From the NCBI GenBank assembly GCA_036971615.1, contig JAYKKR010000008.1, forward strand, positions 310,001 through 374,000: 64,000 nucleotides of DNA, read 5' to 3'. The DNA comes from Amyloporia xantha. Taxonomy: Eukaryota > Basidiomycota > Agaricomycetes > Polyporales > Adustoporiaceae. The notes beneath the pieces are model-generated. The model was not told the origin of the DNA and did not search any database. It saw only the letters and a list, made by a program, of their open reading frames with translations. This document shows positions 46,905-59,239 of this stretch, piece by piece; position 1 is the first letter of the stretch, and every line of letters starts with the position of its first letter. The translations under genes were made by a program, and so were the position numbers.

Positions 46905-48934
46905 TGTCCGACCTCGACGCTGATCTGTACGGAGGTTAGTGGCTCTCATAATTCACAAGGCCCTTCTAACAATCTGTAGACCTCTATGCTAATGACGAGT
47001 CTGAGTTCGCTGTTCCCACCGAGCAACCAGAAGAGTCCATACGGACGGACACTCAGGAGCAACCGAGAGCACAAGAGGAGCCTCCTCGGTTCGTCAAAGC
47101 AGAACCTGTTCAAGACCCAATCCAACCTGCCACACCGATCCAACTAGCGGACTCAAGCGCTCAGCCACTATCTCAAACCAATGCACCGGCTACCATTCCC
47201 TCATACACGTCGCCCCCTACCCAGCAGATACCAACGTATCAAGAGCGACAGGAACCAGAATACAGAGAACCGCCTCCCCCTCGGCAGGACTACCAGGCTG
47301 GCGGCGCCGTAGACCGTCCCGTACGGCCGTCGGAGATGAAAGAGGAGGGGTGAGTGTCCCGCTTCGTCTTGGTACTGATCTCCCACAGGGCGCTCGCTGT
47401 GCTTCATGACTGGGTTGGGTGTCGACGCTAGGCCTTGGTGAATAAGGGACAAGGTCGCTTCTGTAGCACTGCCCTCGCAATAGACAGCCGTTGTCGCCTA
47501 CGACTAGCTCTAGCACAACTCGGTTCCTAGGTCTAAGCTAGGCTAGCACCGCTTCGCTACACAGTCACGCACAGTAGAGTCGTCCATCTCTCTGCCCCTT
47601 GTCATGACTGCTCCTTGTTCTAGGTTACCGATGCTAATATCACTGTTTGCTCTGCCATATCTCTGTGCTCGATGACGCCTACCTCCGCTTCAACGATGTC
47701 TTACTACATAGCAAAATGTTCATTGGCGGCCTCAACTGGGATACCACAGATGGTGCATATACGTTCATAGTCTATATGCCGAGTTCTGTAGCGCTGAAAC
47801 GGTGTCGTGTAGAGGGTTTACGCAAGTACTTCTCACAATTCGGAAAGGTGGAGGCGTGCACGATCATGCGCGACGCAGCAGGTCGCTCGCGCTGTTTCGC
47901 ATTTCTGACGTTCGAGGATCCCGCCTCGGTCAACGCAGTGATGGTCCGCGAGCACTTCCTCGACGGAAAAATAGTACGTTCCCCACGTAGCCGCTCCTCC
48001 ATAAAAGCCCGTGGATTGAGAGAGGCCCTCGCCTGCCCCCTTCGTAGATCGACCCTAAGCGTGCCATTCCTCGGCAGGAGCACCAGCGTGCGACGAAGCT
48101 CTTCATTGGCGGCCTCGCCGGGAGCGTGACCTCGGAGTCTATGCGGGAGTATTTCTCCCAATACGGCAAGGTGGTCGATGCCACCGTCATGCTGGACCGA
48201 GAGACCGGGCGAAGCAAGGGCTTCGGCTTCGTCTCGTTCGAAAACGCGAACGTCGAGCCCCTTCTCGGGTTTGGGAACCTCGAAATCGATGGCAAGCTGG
48301 TACGCTTCCTTCGATTATCTCGCTGAAGTCCGTATCCGCTAACACTCGCGATCCCCAGATCGACGTGAAACTCGCGCAACCGCGGTCACAGCGCGAGAAC
48401 TTCTCCGAGGGCGGCGTCGCCGGCCCCGGCGCTGGCGGATACGGCCGCGGAGGCGGGTACGGCGCTCAAGGCGGGAACTACGGCGCCAGCCCCCCGGGCG
48501 CCGGCGCCGCGGCAGCCACCAACGCGCCCTTCGACCCCCAAGCGCTCGCATCGCTCTACAGCCGGATGATGCAGCAGATGGGGATGAACTCCATGATGGG
48601 CGGCGGGATGAACCCCATGATGGGCGGGATGGGCGGCGCTGCGGCCGGCGCGGGCTTCGCAGGGGGGATGGGCGGCGGACGCGTGATGGGGGGGATGGGT
48701 GGTGCTGGGATGGGGGGGATGGGCATGGCGGGGGGACCTGCTATGGGCATGGGTCGCGGGGGGCCAGGTATGGGAGGCCCTGTCGGTGGCAACATGATGC
48801 AGGCCGGCGGGATGGGCCCTAATGTCCCCCGCGGGCCGCGAGGCGCATCTGGCGGGCCAGGAGGGCCAGCTGGTGTTGGGCCACAACGAGCGGGACAGAG
48901 GGGACAACATAACTACCATCCCTACGCTCGGTGA
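46905..48934 (+). CDS. HRP1: Two-RRM hnRNP protein, HRP1/Nab4-like
   Basis: Binds mRNA 3' ends and assists cleavage/polyadenylation and export in yeast. Start at 46905-46907, MSDLDADLYG, then an intron and a Pro/Glu/Gln-rich linker (EQPRAQEEPPRFVKAEPVQD). After a long intron (about 47350-47714) RRM1 has RNP2 KMFIGGLNWDTTD and RNP1-like RSRCFAFLTFEDP; RRM2 has KLFIGGLAGSVTSESMREYF and RSKGFGFVSFENANVEP. Both RNP pairs are well preserved. The C-terminal exon is Gly-rich, with GAGGYGRGGGYGAQGGNYG and then a long Met/Gly repeat (NSMMGGGMNPMMGGMGG), and ends RGQHNYHPYAR. Such tails are often prion-like and self-associating. RNA14, a direct functional partner in yeast, is coded 9 kb to the left, though not linked as an operon. 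Confidence 0.92.
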
Positions 48935-49408
48935 GTGATGGTGGCGCGGGGGTTGGTACAGCGGACCGTTCAGATATTGTTCATAGTGTATAGGCCAGGT
49001 AGTCGCCGCTATCACATTCCTCGTAGATTCGTTACGTTATGCTTATCCGTTACTATGCGCAGACGTTCTCGTAGTTTCGTTCTGAACGCTGCATGTTGTA
49101 CGTTACTTCGAAAAAATCCCGACTCCGGCGAGATTCTACTACTTTTGATGGAATTTCTGAAGACTGTGTACGTGTGAAGAAAGTCTGCGAGAATCTACTT
49201 TGTTGATTCGAAATTGGGCACATGAACAGTCCCACATTGGACAAGTTCAGTCAATACAATTTCGCATGAGCCAAAATTAGATACGACATAAAACAGTTTC
49301 ATTCCGGAAAGCGTAAACGACAGCCACGAGGATAATAACGTCTGTCGACTAGGACCCCAATAGATGACCCGCTGCAACCTCTCACCGCTCATTAAGAAGA
49401 GCACGATC
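48935..49408. other. Convergent 3' intergenic region
   Basis: About 470 bp between two converging genes, holding both 3' untranslated regions. No gene seen. Confidence 0.4.
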
Positions 49409-51647
49409 TCAGTTCGGACCGACCACAAACTCCTTCGTCTTGTTGAAGTGAGCTATTGTCTCGTCCGACACCTGGAGATGCTCCTTGACCAGCTCTGGCG
49501 GAATCAATGCCAACCACTGTAGTATCAGAGTAGTGTGAGATGGGTCTCGTATCACCATGTCGTAGGGCTCACCTGCTGCAATCCAATATCTTGGAATATA
49601 GCTGTGAAAGCATTGGTCAGGTCGGGAGATAGTGTTTTAAGAAATAACGTACCAGTGTTGAAGATCTCCAGATAATGCAGAGTCTCATTGCCGATGTTCT
49701 CGACGTAGTGCCCTGTAAGATGAGGTGAGGGACTCGTGCGACTGATGAAATGGTAGACACCCGTACCATATGCCGTAGGAACGAATCCGATATCTCCGGG
49801 CTGTCATTCATTGAGGATTGGCATGACTGGGAGCAATGAACAGGACGACTCACCCCGAAATCGAACGTCTGCGCAACGCTGTTAGCCGCGAACTCGGTCA
49901 CTCTCGCGTTCCCAGAGCTGCAGCACACGTCATGAGTTTCATGCATAATGCGACGCAAAGGAAGAATGCGACTCACATGTAGTAGGTCCACTCGTCCTCA
50001 GTCGGGTGCCACTATTTCCAATACCGTCAGATACTGTCTGCAGCCAGCATGCGAATTACTTACGTGCATTTCCCTATTATATATAGCGGTCAGAACAAAG
50101 TCAAAATTGGCCTGCAAAATCCACACACCTCATTCCTCCGGGCTCGATGGTCACCTCAGCGACAGCAATGGTGGTTGACACCTTGAACGACCTAGAGTCG
50201 ACGACCTTCACCGTTCCGCCAGGAAGTGGTGTCACCGGCATCTCAGAGAGCTTGTAGGTATATGGGTTGGGGACTTGTCCTTGGGGGTCCTCAACGGCCT
50301 GAGCGTCCGGAGAAGGAGGTACTGGCAAGACAACCCTCAGGTCATGGCGCACCACAAGATGGAAGCAACTCACCACCAGGAAAGATGTAAAGTTGCTCTC
50401 CAGGTATCCGGTCGAAAGCTTCCATGTTGGTCCCAAAGTTCTTTGCCAGAACCTCCTTTGGCGTGTGGGCCAACCAGTCCGTTAACTATACACAACACGT
50501 CATTAATTGATCCTTCAAGGTCCTCAAGGGAAGGCAATGCGCACCAGAAATGTGGAATCGTCGCTAAAGTCACCATTGTCGAAAATCTACCGAGTGCCTG
50601 GTTAGACATCACACGCATTGATGAATGAGTAACGCACTAGTAGGAACTCGGCGCCATCTGCTGACTGGTTTGTCGCCTGCAGGCTGTGCGGCACACCCGG
50701 GGGGAAATACCACAAATCGCCGGGGCCCTGAAGTCGGTGCCGGATCAGAGTAATTCGGAGGACATGAGAGAATGTCTTACCACCGTGCCCAGGTAGTTCC
50801 GGCCGTTCTGGTCTACCGCAGTCACTTGCATATAACCCTGTGACCCCGTCAGTGAATTACAACATGAGTCGTGGCACATGACATACACTAAGGACAAACG
50901 CCCACTATACGAGATATGAAAGTCAGCACGGATAACGTCACTCGAGAGCGGAGAGTAGCTCACTTCAGATGTCGAGTGCCAGTGTAATTCACTGCGCGGT
51001 CGTTAGCGGTTGAAAATGAGAAATGATACCGTAGCACATACCGAATGGCGCCCGCCTCCAAACGCATGTCGACGCCAGCCATTGCTTTACAATAGATTAG
51101 TATGTAACACGTGTCGATTACCAGTTATTCTTACATGTAGCAATCGGCAACTGGTGCACTGTAACACCGTCTAAGCCCCGTGCGCTCTCGTAGAATGCAG
51201 GCGCAGACTCACCGTTCTGCTGCCGAGCCCAGCCTCCCGTCTGCAGACGGTTCGGGCTCAAGCTAAACGGCCATTTGACGTTTCCGCCGGGTCTGCAGCA
51301 AACACAATGAATCATCAGCCGTGCTTCACTCCACATAAGCGCGAGCCTCACATCACACCATGATCGGTCGTAGGGGGCGCGAGAGCATCGGGATTCTGGC
51401 GGTCAAGAGCGACGTTCTGCTGCGCGAGGATGGTGCCACCGAGTGCACCGCGGATGGGCTGGGGGTCGATGTCGGTGGTGTCGTTCCAGAGTACATAGTT
51501 GGGGTCGTCACTGGCCAACGGAACGGTCTCTGTCGGTTCTGCGGCGGAGGCGGAGGATGTGCCTGAAGGGGGGACGACTGCGGGGGCAGCGAAAGCGAAT
51601 GAAGCGCAGAGGAGAGCGCAAAGCGCAGAAGAGAGGAGTTTGCCCAT
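49409..51647 (-). CDS. Oxalate decarboxylase, secreted bicupin
   Basis: Converts oxalate to formate and CO2 with manganese. The start at 51645-51647 gives a clear signal peptide (MGKLLSSALCALLCASFAFA). A linker, then NYVLWNDTTDIDPQPIRGAL and GGNVKWPFSLSPNRLQTGGW, lead to cupin 1, whose Mn site spans short exons: RLEAGAIR, ELHWHSTSE, then WAFVLSGYMQVTAVDQNGRN and DLWYFPPGVPHSLQ. Further blocks are LLIFDNGDFSDDSTFLLTDW and LAHTPKEVLAKNF. Cupin 2 has [20 protein letters not shown] and DIGFVPTAYGHYVENIGNET with its own HxH...E...H set, ending NKTKEFVVGPN. The stop is TGA at 49409-49411. Two complete metal sites make oxalate decarboxylase more likely than a single-cupin enzyme. More than ten introns. 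A TATATAAG lies about 57 bp upstream. Confidence 0.94.
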
Positions 51648-51703
51648 GGGGAGGAAGGAGAGGGACGGTGTGTGCTGAGCTGAGTGAGCCGTTTCTTTCA
51701 CCC

Positions 51704-51711
51704 TTATATAT
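51704..51711 (-). promoter_or_regulatory. TATA box of the oxalate decarboxylase gene
   Basis: On the minus strand CATATATAAGGG gives a canonical TATATAAG 57-64 bp before the start codon. Sequence and distance fit well; inferred. Confidence 0.6.
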
Positions 51712-54700
51712 GTTTTTCTGAAAGCAGAGGAACTAGGGACTACTGTGGTATGCCCATCTATTATTAGCCTCCCTCGATCGTGCTGTATGCGGCGGTGGAT
51801 TTCGATCTGAGATTGGCGAGTGTCGGATGGGAGGAATGACACTCACGTTGCGGCGTCGAGGGTGGCATGTGTCCAGCCCCAGCTGTGGTCTCCGGGCCGA
51901 GGGATTCCCGGGTTGCAGGAGTCCTCAATCGTGGTCATCGACGCTGCGTTCTCTGGCCCAGACTGGCGACGACTGACAGGGTTTGAACGACACTCGCATT
52001 ATGCACTAAAAATAAACACGAGGACAAGCTTCTGCCGCGGAAGCACAAGCCCAATCTAGCTTCATCTTCTTTCCCGAATCGCTTTGTGACTTCGTTTTCC
52101 GCGCAGAGACGGCTTCGGAGGCTGTGAAAGGTCATTGGCGAGATCTAAAGTGCCGCCATATCCGAGATGGCCATCTCCCCCCTCCATCGCCCACCATGTG
52201 AAATGGGGTCCACCAGGTCGGCGACACTAGTGTTCCTGGGAGTCAGTCACGACAACATGACCAACACCGTGCATTATCGCTGGGCGCGCGATGGGCCCAA
52301 GTCATATTCCCATATTATCAGTTATTCGTTCGCGTCGTTGCTTCGGGTCTTCCAGATTTGCCGGTTGACTGCTGCCCTGCACGACGGATCGATCTCGCAC
52401 TCGACCACGCACGTGAACAGGCAGGCAGTGACAGCCAGCCATCGCGAGAGATTCGTTCTCTTCCCAATGCAGACACAATGCTTCCCAAAAAGGACAAGGT
52501 GGCTACAGGCGAACCTTATACGCCACACGGCGCGTCAGGTCACAGCAGGCCGATCACCAGGCCCGTATTCTCGTAAACCCAGTCACCCGTGCCCGTCGTT
52601 GGCACGCCAGTAAGGTTTCGTTTCACAGCTCGGAACGGTCAGGACCTCCTTGCGCTCCGTGTCGGACTTTTCAGCTGACGTCCCTGCGCAAGGTTGATGG
52701 CCAAACCATCCCCTCCATTATGTCACGGGCTCAGCGTCGCGTGCGGATGGACCTACATCGCACCAGCTGATGCCCACGCCGGGGCCGGTGGACTGGGTTT
52801 CAGCTACAACCCCCGTATTTCAGCTAGCACTAGTACTATCGGAGCAGAGTGACCGAGCACACATACACAGCATGACACGCGGAATTTCCGTTGAGAATGG
52901 ACGCGACACGCAGCTGAAGCTGTCACAGGCTGCCCACAGGCCGACGCCCTAATCATGGCTCATGGCTCATGGTTCAATTTAGCGTTTCTGAAGCGTAAGC
53001 AGAGCGACCTGTTCTCCGTTTCTGGCAGTGGTATATTTATAACGCCGGCACAAGAAAAAAACTCCACGGAAGAAGCACCCTGGCCCGAGAATTCGAAGCA
53101 CACGACAATAAAATCGAAGCCCATATACCGTCTTCGCGTGGACAGATTCGGAACGGTGGAGGTGTACGTACCCAACCCCTGATGACAACAACAACACCAA
53201 TTTCATGCCGTAGTCCAGCAATGATTAATGAAGCCGTGCTCGTTTCTGGCGAGATACGTACGGACCTGAAGCGGAGACACACGGAAGCGACGGGCATGAG
53301 GGACAAGAAGCATGACACGATGGGAGGCGATCGACGTAGATGGCTGCCCGGCACCGCTTTTTTAAAAATAGCCACAGATCCTGTATGCAAGACAGACGGA
53401 GACGAGAGAACGCAAGATGGAAGATCCATTCCGTTCGTGCACGAGATGCCGCGAGAGATTCCCATACCCTGATCGGGGCATAAACAGCGTCCGTCCCTCT
53501 CTGCCCACCTCGCATTGGCAGGAACTTCGACTGTGTCCCAGGCTGCACGGCGCACTGCAGCTTGATCGACCGCGCGATACTCATCCGATGTTCGCGTGTA
53601 CAGCCATACGCAGATCGCTTCCCACACCGAACACATAATGTGTACGCGCAGAAGCATTCGTAGCACTCAATCTCAGCGGGCGCAGCAGACATCGAAATGG
53701 GCGCGGGACATGCCCTCCGCTGGGTGCACGTCCATTCCCGGACCCTCTCCCCTGTGCCGTAACAGCGGCCAGAACGACGACACACAGATGAACGCCGATA
53801 TAGCAGAAGCGCAGATAAGGACGAGCAGCGTGCCCACATTATCACCTCGCACCCCGCGGCGGCAGGGGACAGATGAGCCTGTTCGATGAACTCGCGCCCC
53901 GCATCTTGCACAGCCCGCTCCCCCAATTTAAACTCTGACTGCGCACAGATCCAGGAACGTGCACATCCATTCAATAAGCTCTCGCTCATACAACGGCACC
54001 ACCCCCGCACGACCCACGGCTTCCCACACCGACCCACTCACCTGGGCGTAACAACAGATACCAAACTCGCGCGCGATGCGTCACTGGTCCGAAGACCACC
54101 CGTCAGGACCGGAAATGAGAGTACAAGTACGGCATGCACCTGCTCACGCACTGCGCACAAGATCATGGGTGTCTGCGCGCGAGACCACGGCAGTAATACG
54201 TACCTCTGTGGGATGTACCCTAGAATGTCTCTGCCATTCCCGGCGAGAACGACAGAATTTAATGTATCGTGGGCTGTTCCCATAGAGGACAGCAGTCTAA
54301 ATTTCCATCCTGCCGAAGTGGACGTTTCAGCGGGTCTCTGCCGTTAATAGGCTCACCACTTCGTCAGCCTCATATGGAAAGAAAGAAGGCGGGGCTTGTT
54401 CTCATCTACCATCGATTCACATGCCCGAGATGCAGCAACTTGCGTAAATTGGGCACGCCAGCTGCCGTCATGCTACTAGGTCGCTGAACGGTCTGGACCG
54501 ACGGAGTTCCGAGAACAGCAGTCGCATACGTCAAGAACACGTCGTATTAGCTTAAGATATGGCGTTCAGCGAGTTAGAACAATGAAAGCAGCTATTCGAA
54601 CCAGGACAGACCTCGAGCGCAAGAGAGGCAATGAGCTACAACTTGGAAATCGAGATTCACAATGATGTCCCAGGATGGTAAGCGTCGAGGCACGTGATGT

Positions 54701-55665
54701 TCGCGGACTAAAAATAGCTTCACGAAAGTTCGAAGTAAGTACAGCGACACATCCTCTTACGCATGCACGAAGCTCATAACGAGGAGGGACCCCGAGCCTC
54801 AATCTCAAATTTGGCACTCAATCTAATCTAGACACTCATAATGGAAGCCTGTTTCGCATGTTTCGCAGTACTACATGACACCAGTCTAGCACCACGAGTG
54901 CCTTGTACCTCACCCTCAGGCTCCCCAAAAAGCCTCCGCAAATAGCGAGGCAGCTGCTTCCCCAAGTAAGTATAGCACCACAACGTCAGCTCCCGGGATA
55001 GCTTTCAGGGGAGAGGCCCGTAAATACCGCTAGATCCCACGGAGATCCATCCCGTTCCCGGACGGGCAGCCCTGAGCCAATAGCGCAACGATCTCCAAGA
55101 ATGTGTCGATGACGAGCGGCCGGCTTCGAGCTAATTACAGACCCACGCCGGCAGCGAGTGCTGCTAATAATGTGTGCGGCTTCGATCTCTGGCAGCACGG
55201 GTCGTGCTGCGCTACACATATCTGCCGTGCCATTCTGTGTATTCTTCCGACTCTGCCACTGTAATCGACGGTAGAATGGCTGTAGTCAGCGGTCACGTCG
55301 GTAGTTTCGACCGGTCCTTTTGTCCGAGTGGTGAGGGTATAGAGCTTCTTTTACGAGATATACACCGCTTCTTTACTCATGGCTATGCCCCTCGTGATTT
55401 CATAATTGGTTTTCTGCCTTGCGTTCAGTGCAACACTCTCATGGAGACGAAATCCTTTTTTCTTGTTCTCGAATACATGGCTTATATATTCTGCGCCGGA
55501 AGCCGCTGAGTAGCGGCATTGTAACACTCTCGGAAGAATTTCTTTTCAAGCGGATAATGTGAACAACTATGGATTTGTGGCAAACTATGGCGTGTTGAAC
55601 ACCTACTGTACAATGTTTTGTTCTCTCAGACTAATACACGGCGCCTCATCTCCGACCCTGACAGT
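51712..55665. other. Gene-poor 4 kb region
   Basis: No supported gene lies between the oxalate decarboxylase promoter and the first methyltransferase. The longest open frames (minus 53225-54037, 270 codons, and minus 53037-53666) overlap in different frames, have unusual Cys/Arg-rich composition and carry no motif, so they look like chance openings in GC-rich DNA. A 7-base CATGGCT word is repeated at about 52953-52971. GC content drops toward 55.5 kb. Confidence 0.45.
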
Positions 55666-56865
55666 TTACAGCCTCGTCACCGACCAGACCAAGAAGTAGA
55701 ACTGATACCCGGGCAGCGAGTTCGGATTTCTCCTCTCAATCTCCTGCAGCTCCGCCTCCACCTTCACCGTTCCCTTCTTGAAGATCTGCCCATCCCACAG
55801 CTCCTTCCAGCTGTCGGGCGAGTGGCAGAACATCGTCATCCCTCTCACGTTCGGCACACCCTGCTCGACACGCAGGCCCTTCTCTGACCTGCCCCCGTGC
55901 GAGCCGAAGATGACCGACCCGGGAAGCGGGGACAGCAGCCCGGCGAGAGACTTTGCGAGCTGAAACTGCTGCGCCTCGTCGAAAAGGTGGAAGAACGATG
56001 AGGCGTGGATGGCGGAGATGTGCCCTAACAGCGGAGTAAGGCTAGTGAGCGTGGAGAGCGCGGGCACTGGGGTCTCGGGCGGGGCGTAGAAGGGAGGGGC
56101 GGGCTGCAGGAAGGATGGGTCGAACGCGTCGCCCGGGATGAAAGGCACGGGGAACGTCTCGGGGGAGTCGTTGAAGAGCTTGTGGCCTAGTTGCAAAAAC
56201 CCTAGGAATAGCCTCATCAGCACTGTCACGCGTGTCAGCTGACGGAATATCGGATAGCATACCTGGCTCGAGATCGGACGCTATGGCGCCATGAACAGGG
56301 AAACCATCTGCAACCGCTTTCCTGACATCATTTCCAACTGCGGGATCACGTTAACGACATTATATGTCTGGACGATAACATATGGTTTGAGCTATTACGT
56401 ACAGCAACAGCCGATGTCTAGGAGGATGGCGCCCTCGCGCTCCTTGCCTAGCTTCAACACCTGACTATATGCAGGGAGGAGCGAAATCTTGAGTCTATTC
56501 ATGGTTAAACCATCCGTCTCAATCGTGCTCTCGTGAACGAACGAGAAGAGAATAATGCCCACGAGGTGAACGCAAAACGAGCGATACACGGGTACGGATA
56601 GACCTGTAAATAACAGTGTAGGTCCCTTAGAGTCCCACTTGTCTAACTTAGCTTAGAAGTGGCCGCCCACCTCGAAGGCCTCTGCCTGGATCTTGATGAT
56701 ATGCTGCTTGAGCGCCTCATCATCCTGGATTCCAGTCTGAGACTTGAAGAACGCAGACTCTGCCTCTTCCAGATGGTAGTCACTCTCCGAAAAACCGTAG
56801 ACCGACTTGACAATCTCTTTGAGGCTTTGATCAGCAGCAGCATTGCTAGTCTCAGTGCTCGCCAT
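55666..56865 (-). CDS. AusD-like SAM-dependent methyltransferase, tandem copy 1
   Basis: Family resemblance is to the fungal AusD-type methyltransferases of meroterpenoid pathways; substrate unknown. Five exons: 56671-56865, 56563-56603, 56403-56494, 56263-56337, 55666-56201, giving 312 residues in frame. It reads MASTETSNAAADQSLKE, HLEEAESAFFKSQTGIQDDE, then VYPYPCIARFAFTS, LKISLLPAYSQVLKLGKERE, motif I AILLDIGCCFGNDVRKAVAD, and AIASDLEP for the acidic motif II. The C-terminal part has LTPLLGHISAIHASSFFHLF, PGSVIFGSHGGRSEKG and SWKELWDGQIFKKGTVKVEA, ending VWSVTRL. No signal peptide or membrane span. A TTTAAA core lies about 55 bp upstream (56917-56924). This copy looks fully intact. Confidence 0.88.
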
Positions 56866-58117
56866 GGTGAGTCGAGAAAACGACCAGGTTGACGAAGTGA
56901 ACCAGAGTGTCAGTGTATTTAAACATTGACGACGCTTGCCTAATTGGGTATCCTGACCTGCCGTCCGTACGCGTCACATCCCCGGCACGATCTAAATTAT
57001 CATATCGGACTGTCAGCCCACGTCTGGGCCGTGTGGAACCTGCTGCGGGGAAGAAGTTAAAAATATGACTCGTTCGGGGCTCGGAGCCGCCGCGGACTGT
57101 ACTAAGGACATCTTGTGAAAGAGAGCGCATATGCCTACGCAGTAGAACACTTGCAGTACTTCGAGATCGAGCTGGTCGAGCATCGTTGATCTGGTCGATA
57201 TAAAACGATGACAGTCAACTTGATAATCGTCTGATCGGGCGCGCTGCCGCGTCGCTCCACGTGATCGCGTTAGGTCTCAAATTGAGCTGAACTACTTACA
57301 CAAACTACCGTCTGTACGTCGCATGGGCCTATATTCATGTATGTCTTTCTAACCGCAAAATTACGATGTGTTTGCTTCTTATCCTTCATGTCATTATTGG
57401 TATATATGTCGCGATTAATTGATGACCGAACATGAAGATGGACGTGGTCCATGTCCGGCCCGAGTCGTCGGAAATTCATTCTGTAACGCTGACCAGCGAG
57501 TAGGCCACTGTGGCTGTACCCTCCGACCGAGAGCCAGCATCTGATAGTGACTTTACTAACGGGAGTACTGTTGGCGCATGCTATGAAGCCAGTGATGTAC
57601 ATTCTTTCTGACACTGACTTCGGATCGGAATCCGTCGGTCGTAAGGTGTCCCAGGCCTGAGCCGCGCGCGTAAGAATTGAGAGACTACATAATGATCTTC
57701 AAGTGACAAGAATGCATCCAAAATGATGAACGATCTTTCAACAAACAATAGCCCACACCGGCTGATTGCGACCAACACTAAATATTCTGTGTGTTTGTTG
57801 AGACGCTCGTGTGAAGACAAAGGTCGACTTTCTTACTGTATGATTTCTGGTTCCATATGGGCTCCGCGGTGGAAACCGCTGGGCAGGGCCACTGTAATGC
57901 TAGGAGAAGAATTTCTTCTCATATAGATGAAGGAGAGTCCCGGACAACCATGCGATCATGAAGACCTGCGTGAACAGTAAATCCCTACTGTATAACAAAT
58001 CCTTATCAAATGGTGAACACACAACCCCATTTCCGACAGTTCACAGTCTCTTTACCTCCCACGCCAAGAAGTTAAACTGAGACCCGAGCGGCGAGCACGG
58101 AGTTTGGAGTTTTCCTC
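56866..58117. other. Spacer between methyltransferase copies 1 and 2, partly duplicated
   Basis: The part up to about 57661 resembles 59240-60030 in the next spacer: matches near 57205/59600 (AATCGTCTGATCGG, CACGTGATCGCG), and near 57597/59965 (ATTCTTTCTGACA, CGGAATCCGTCGG, CGTAAGG). From about 57661 to 58050 the similarity stops. No gene is supported; a 114-codon minus frame at 57270-57614 is not clearly kept in the other copy. Confidence 0.55.
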
Positions 58118-59239
58118 TCAACCTCTCGTACCTCTGCCTCTACATTCGAATTCGCCATTTTTTTTAAAGTTCCGCCCATCCCACAGCTCCTTCCAGCTAT
58201 CGGGGCAGTGGCAGAACCCAGTAATTCCTCTCATGCTCGGAGCACGCAGGCCCTCCTCCGGCAGGCCTGCGTGTGAGCCATAGATGAGCGAACCAGGAGG
58301 TGGTGACATGAGCCCGGCGAGAGGCTTTGCAAGATGGATCTACTCCTAGTTGAAAATGTGGAATATGAATTACACACGGATGACGGAGATGTACGCCAGC
58401 GGGGATGTCGGATTGGTGAAAGTGGAGAGCGCGGGCGGGGCGTAGAAAAGAGGAGCGGGCTGCAGGAATGGACGTGTCAAACACGTCGCCGGGGATGAAG
58501 GACACGAGGAATGTTTCTGGGGGAGTCATTAAAGAGCTTGTGATTCAGCTGCAAATTCTAGGTACAGTCCAATCAGTGCTATACCGCACCTCATACCAAT
58601 TAGCGGAATATGGATCAACATACCTGGCTGGAGTTCGGAGGCTATGGTTCCATGGATGAGGAATCCGTCTGCAACAGCCTTCCTGACGTCATTTCCAGCT
58701 GCAGGATGTCAATGACATTTTATGTCTGAACTAAAACATATGGTTTGAGCAATTACGTACAGCAGCAGCCGATGTTCAGGCATGGCACCCTCGCACTCGG
58801 TGCCTATCTTCAACAGCTGCCCATACGCGGGGAAGCGCGAAATATTGAGTCTATTCGTGTTACAGCCATGCGTCTCAATGATTTCCTTAATTACGAACGC
58901 ACAAGAAGAATATAATGCTCACGTGGTGAACGCAAAACGAGAGATGCACAGGCACGAGAAAACCCATAAATGACAGCGTAGGACCGGTTCCCCTAAATTT
59001 CAATCCCTTAACTTTGTTTAGACGTGGCAGCCCACCTCGGATGCATGTGCCTGGAACTTCATGATGTATTGCTTGAGCGCCTCATCATTCTGGATCCCAT
59101 TCCGAGATTTGAATACCGTGGAGTCTGCCTCATCGAGATGGTAGAATCCCTCGGAGTTGTCGTAGACTGCATTGATAAAGTCAATGACATCTGTATAAAC
59201 TCCAGCCTTATCTAGCTTTCCAGTGTCAGTGCTTGCCAT
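58050..59239 (-). pseudogene. AusD-like methyltransferase, tandem copy 2, broken
   Basis: Clearly homologous over its length to copy 1, but damaged. The first exon is open (MASTDTGKLDKAG, FYHLDEADSTVFKSRNGIQN). The following intron has lost its acceptor: the CAG of copy 1 is TGG here (near 58958). In motif I, two bases are missing near 58785, shifting the frame of the DIGCC segment and removing its coding. A large part of the middle (the LTPLLGHISAIHAS segment) is shortened and out of frame, and the C-terminal exon carries further small deletions before a premature stop at 58118. The copy retains about the same intron positions as the intact ones, so it came from a gene duplication, not a retrocopy. 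No protein is expected. Confidence 0.85.

Noticed and set aside
53225..54037. Open frame of 270 codons on the minus strand
   Set aside because: It overlaps another long frame (53037-53666), is Cys/Arg-rich without domain pattern or splice logic, and has no motif; GC-rich DNA opens such frames by chance.
54560..54640. tRNA-like B-box (GGTTCGAAT) on the minus strand
   Set aside because: No matching A-box at the right distance and the T-arm and acceptor stems do not pair.
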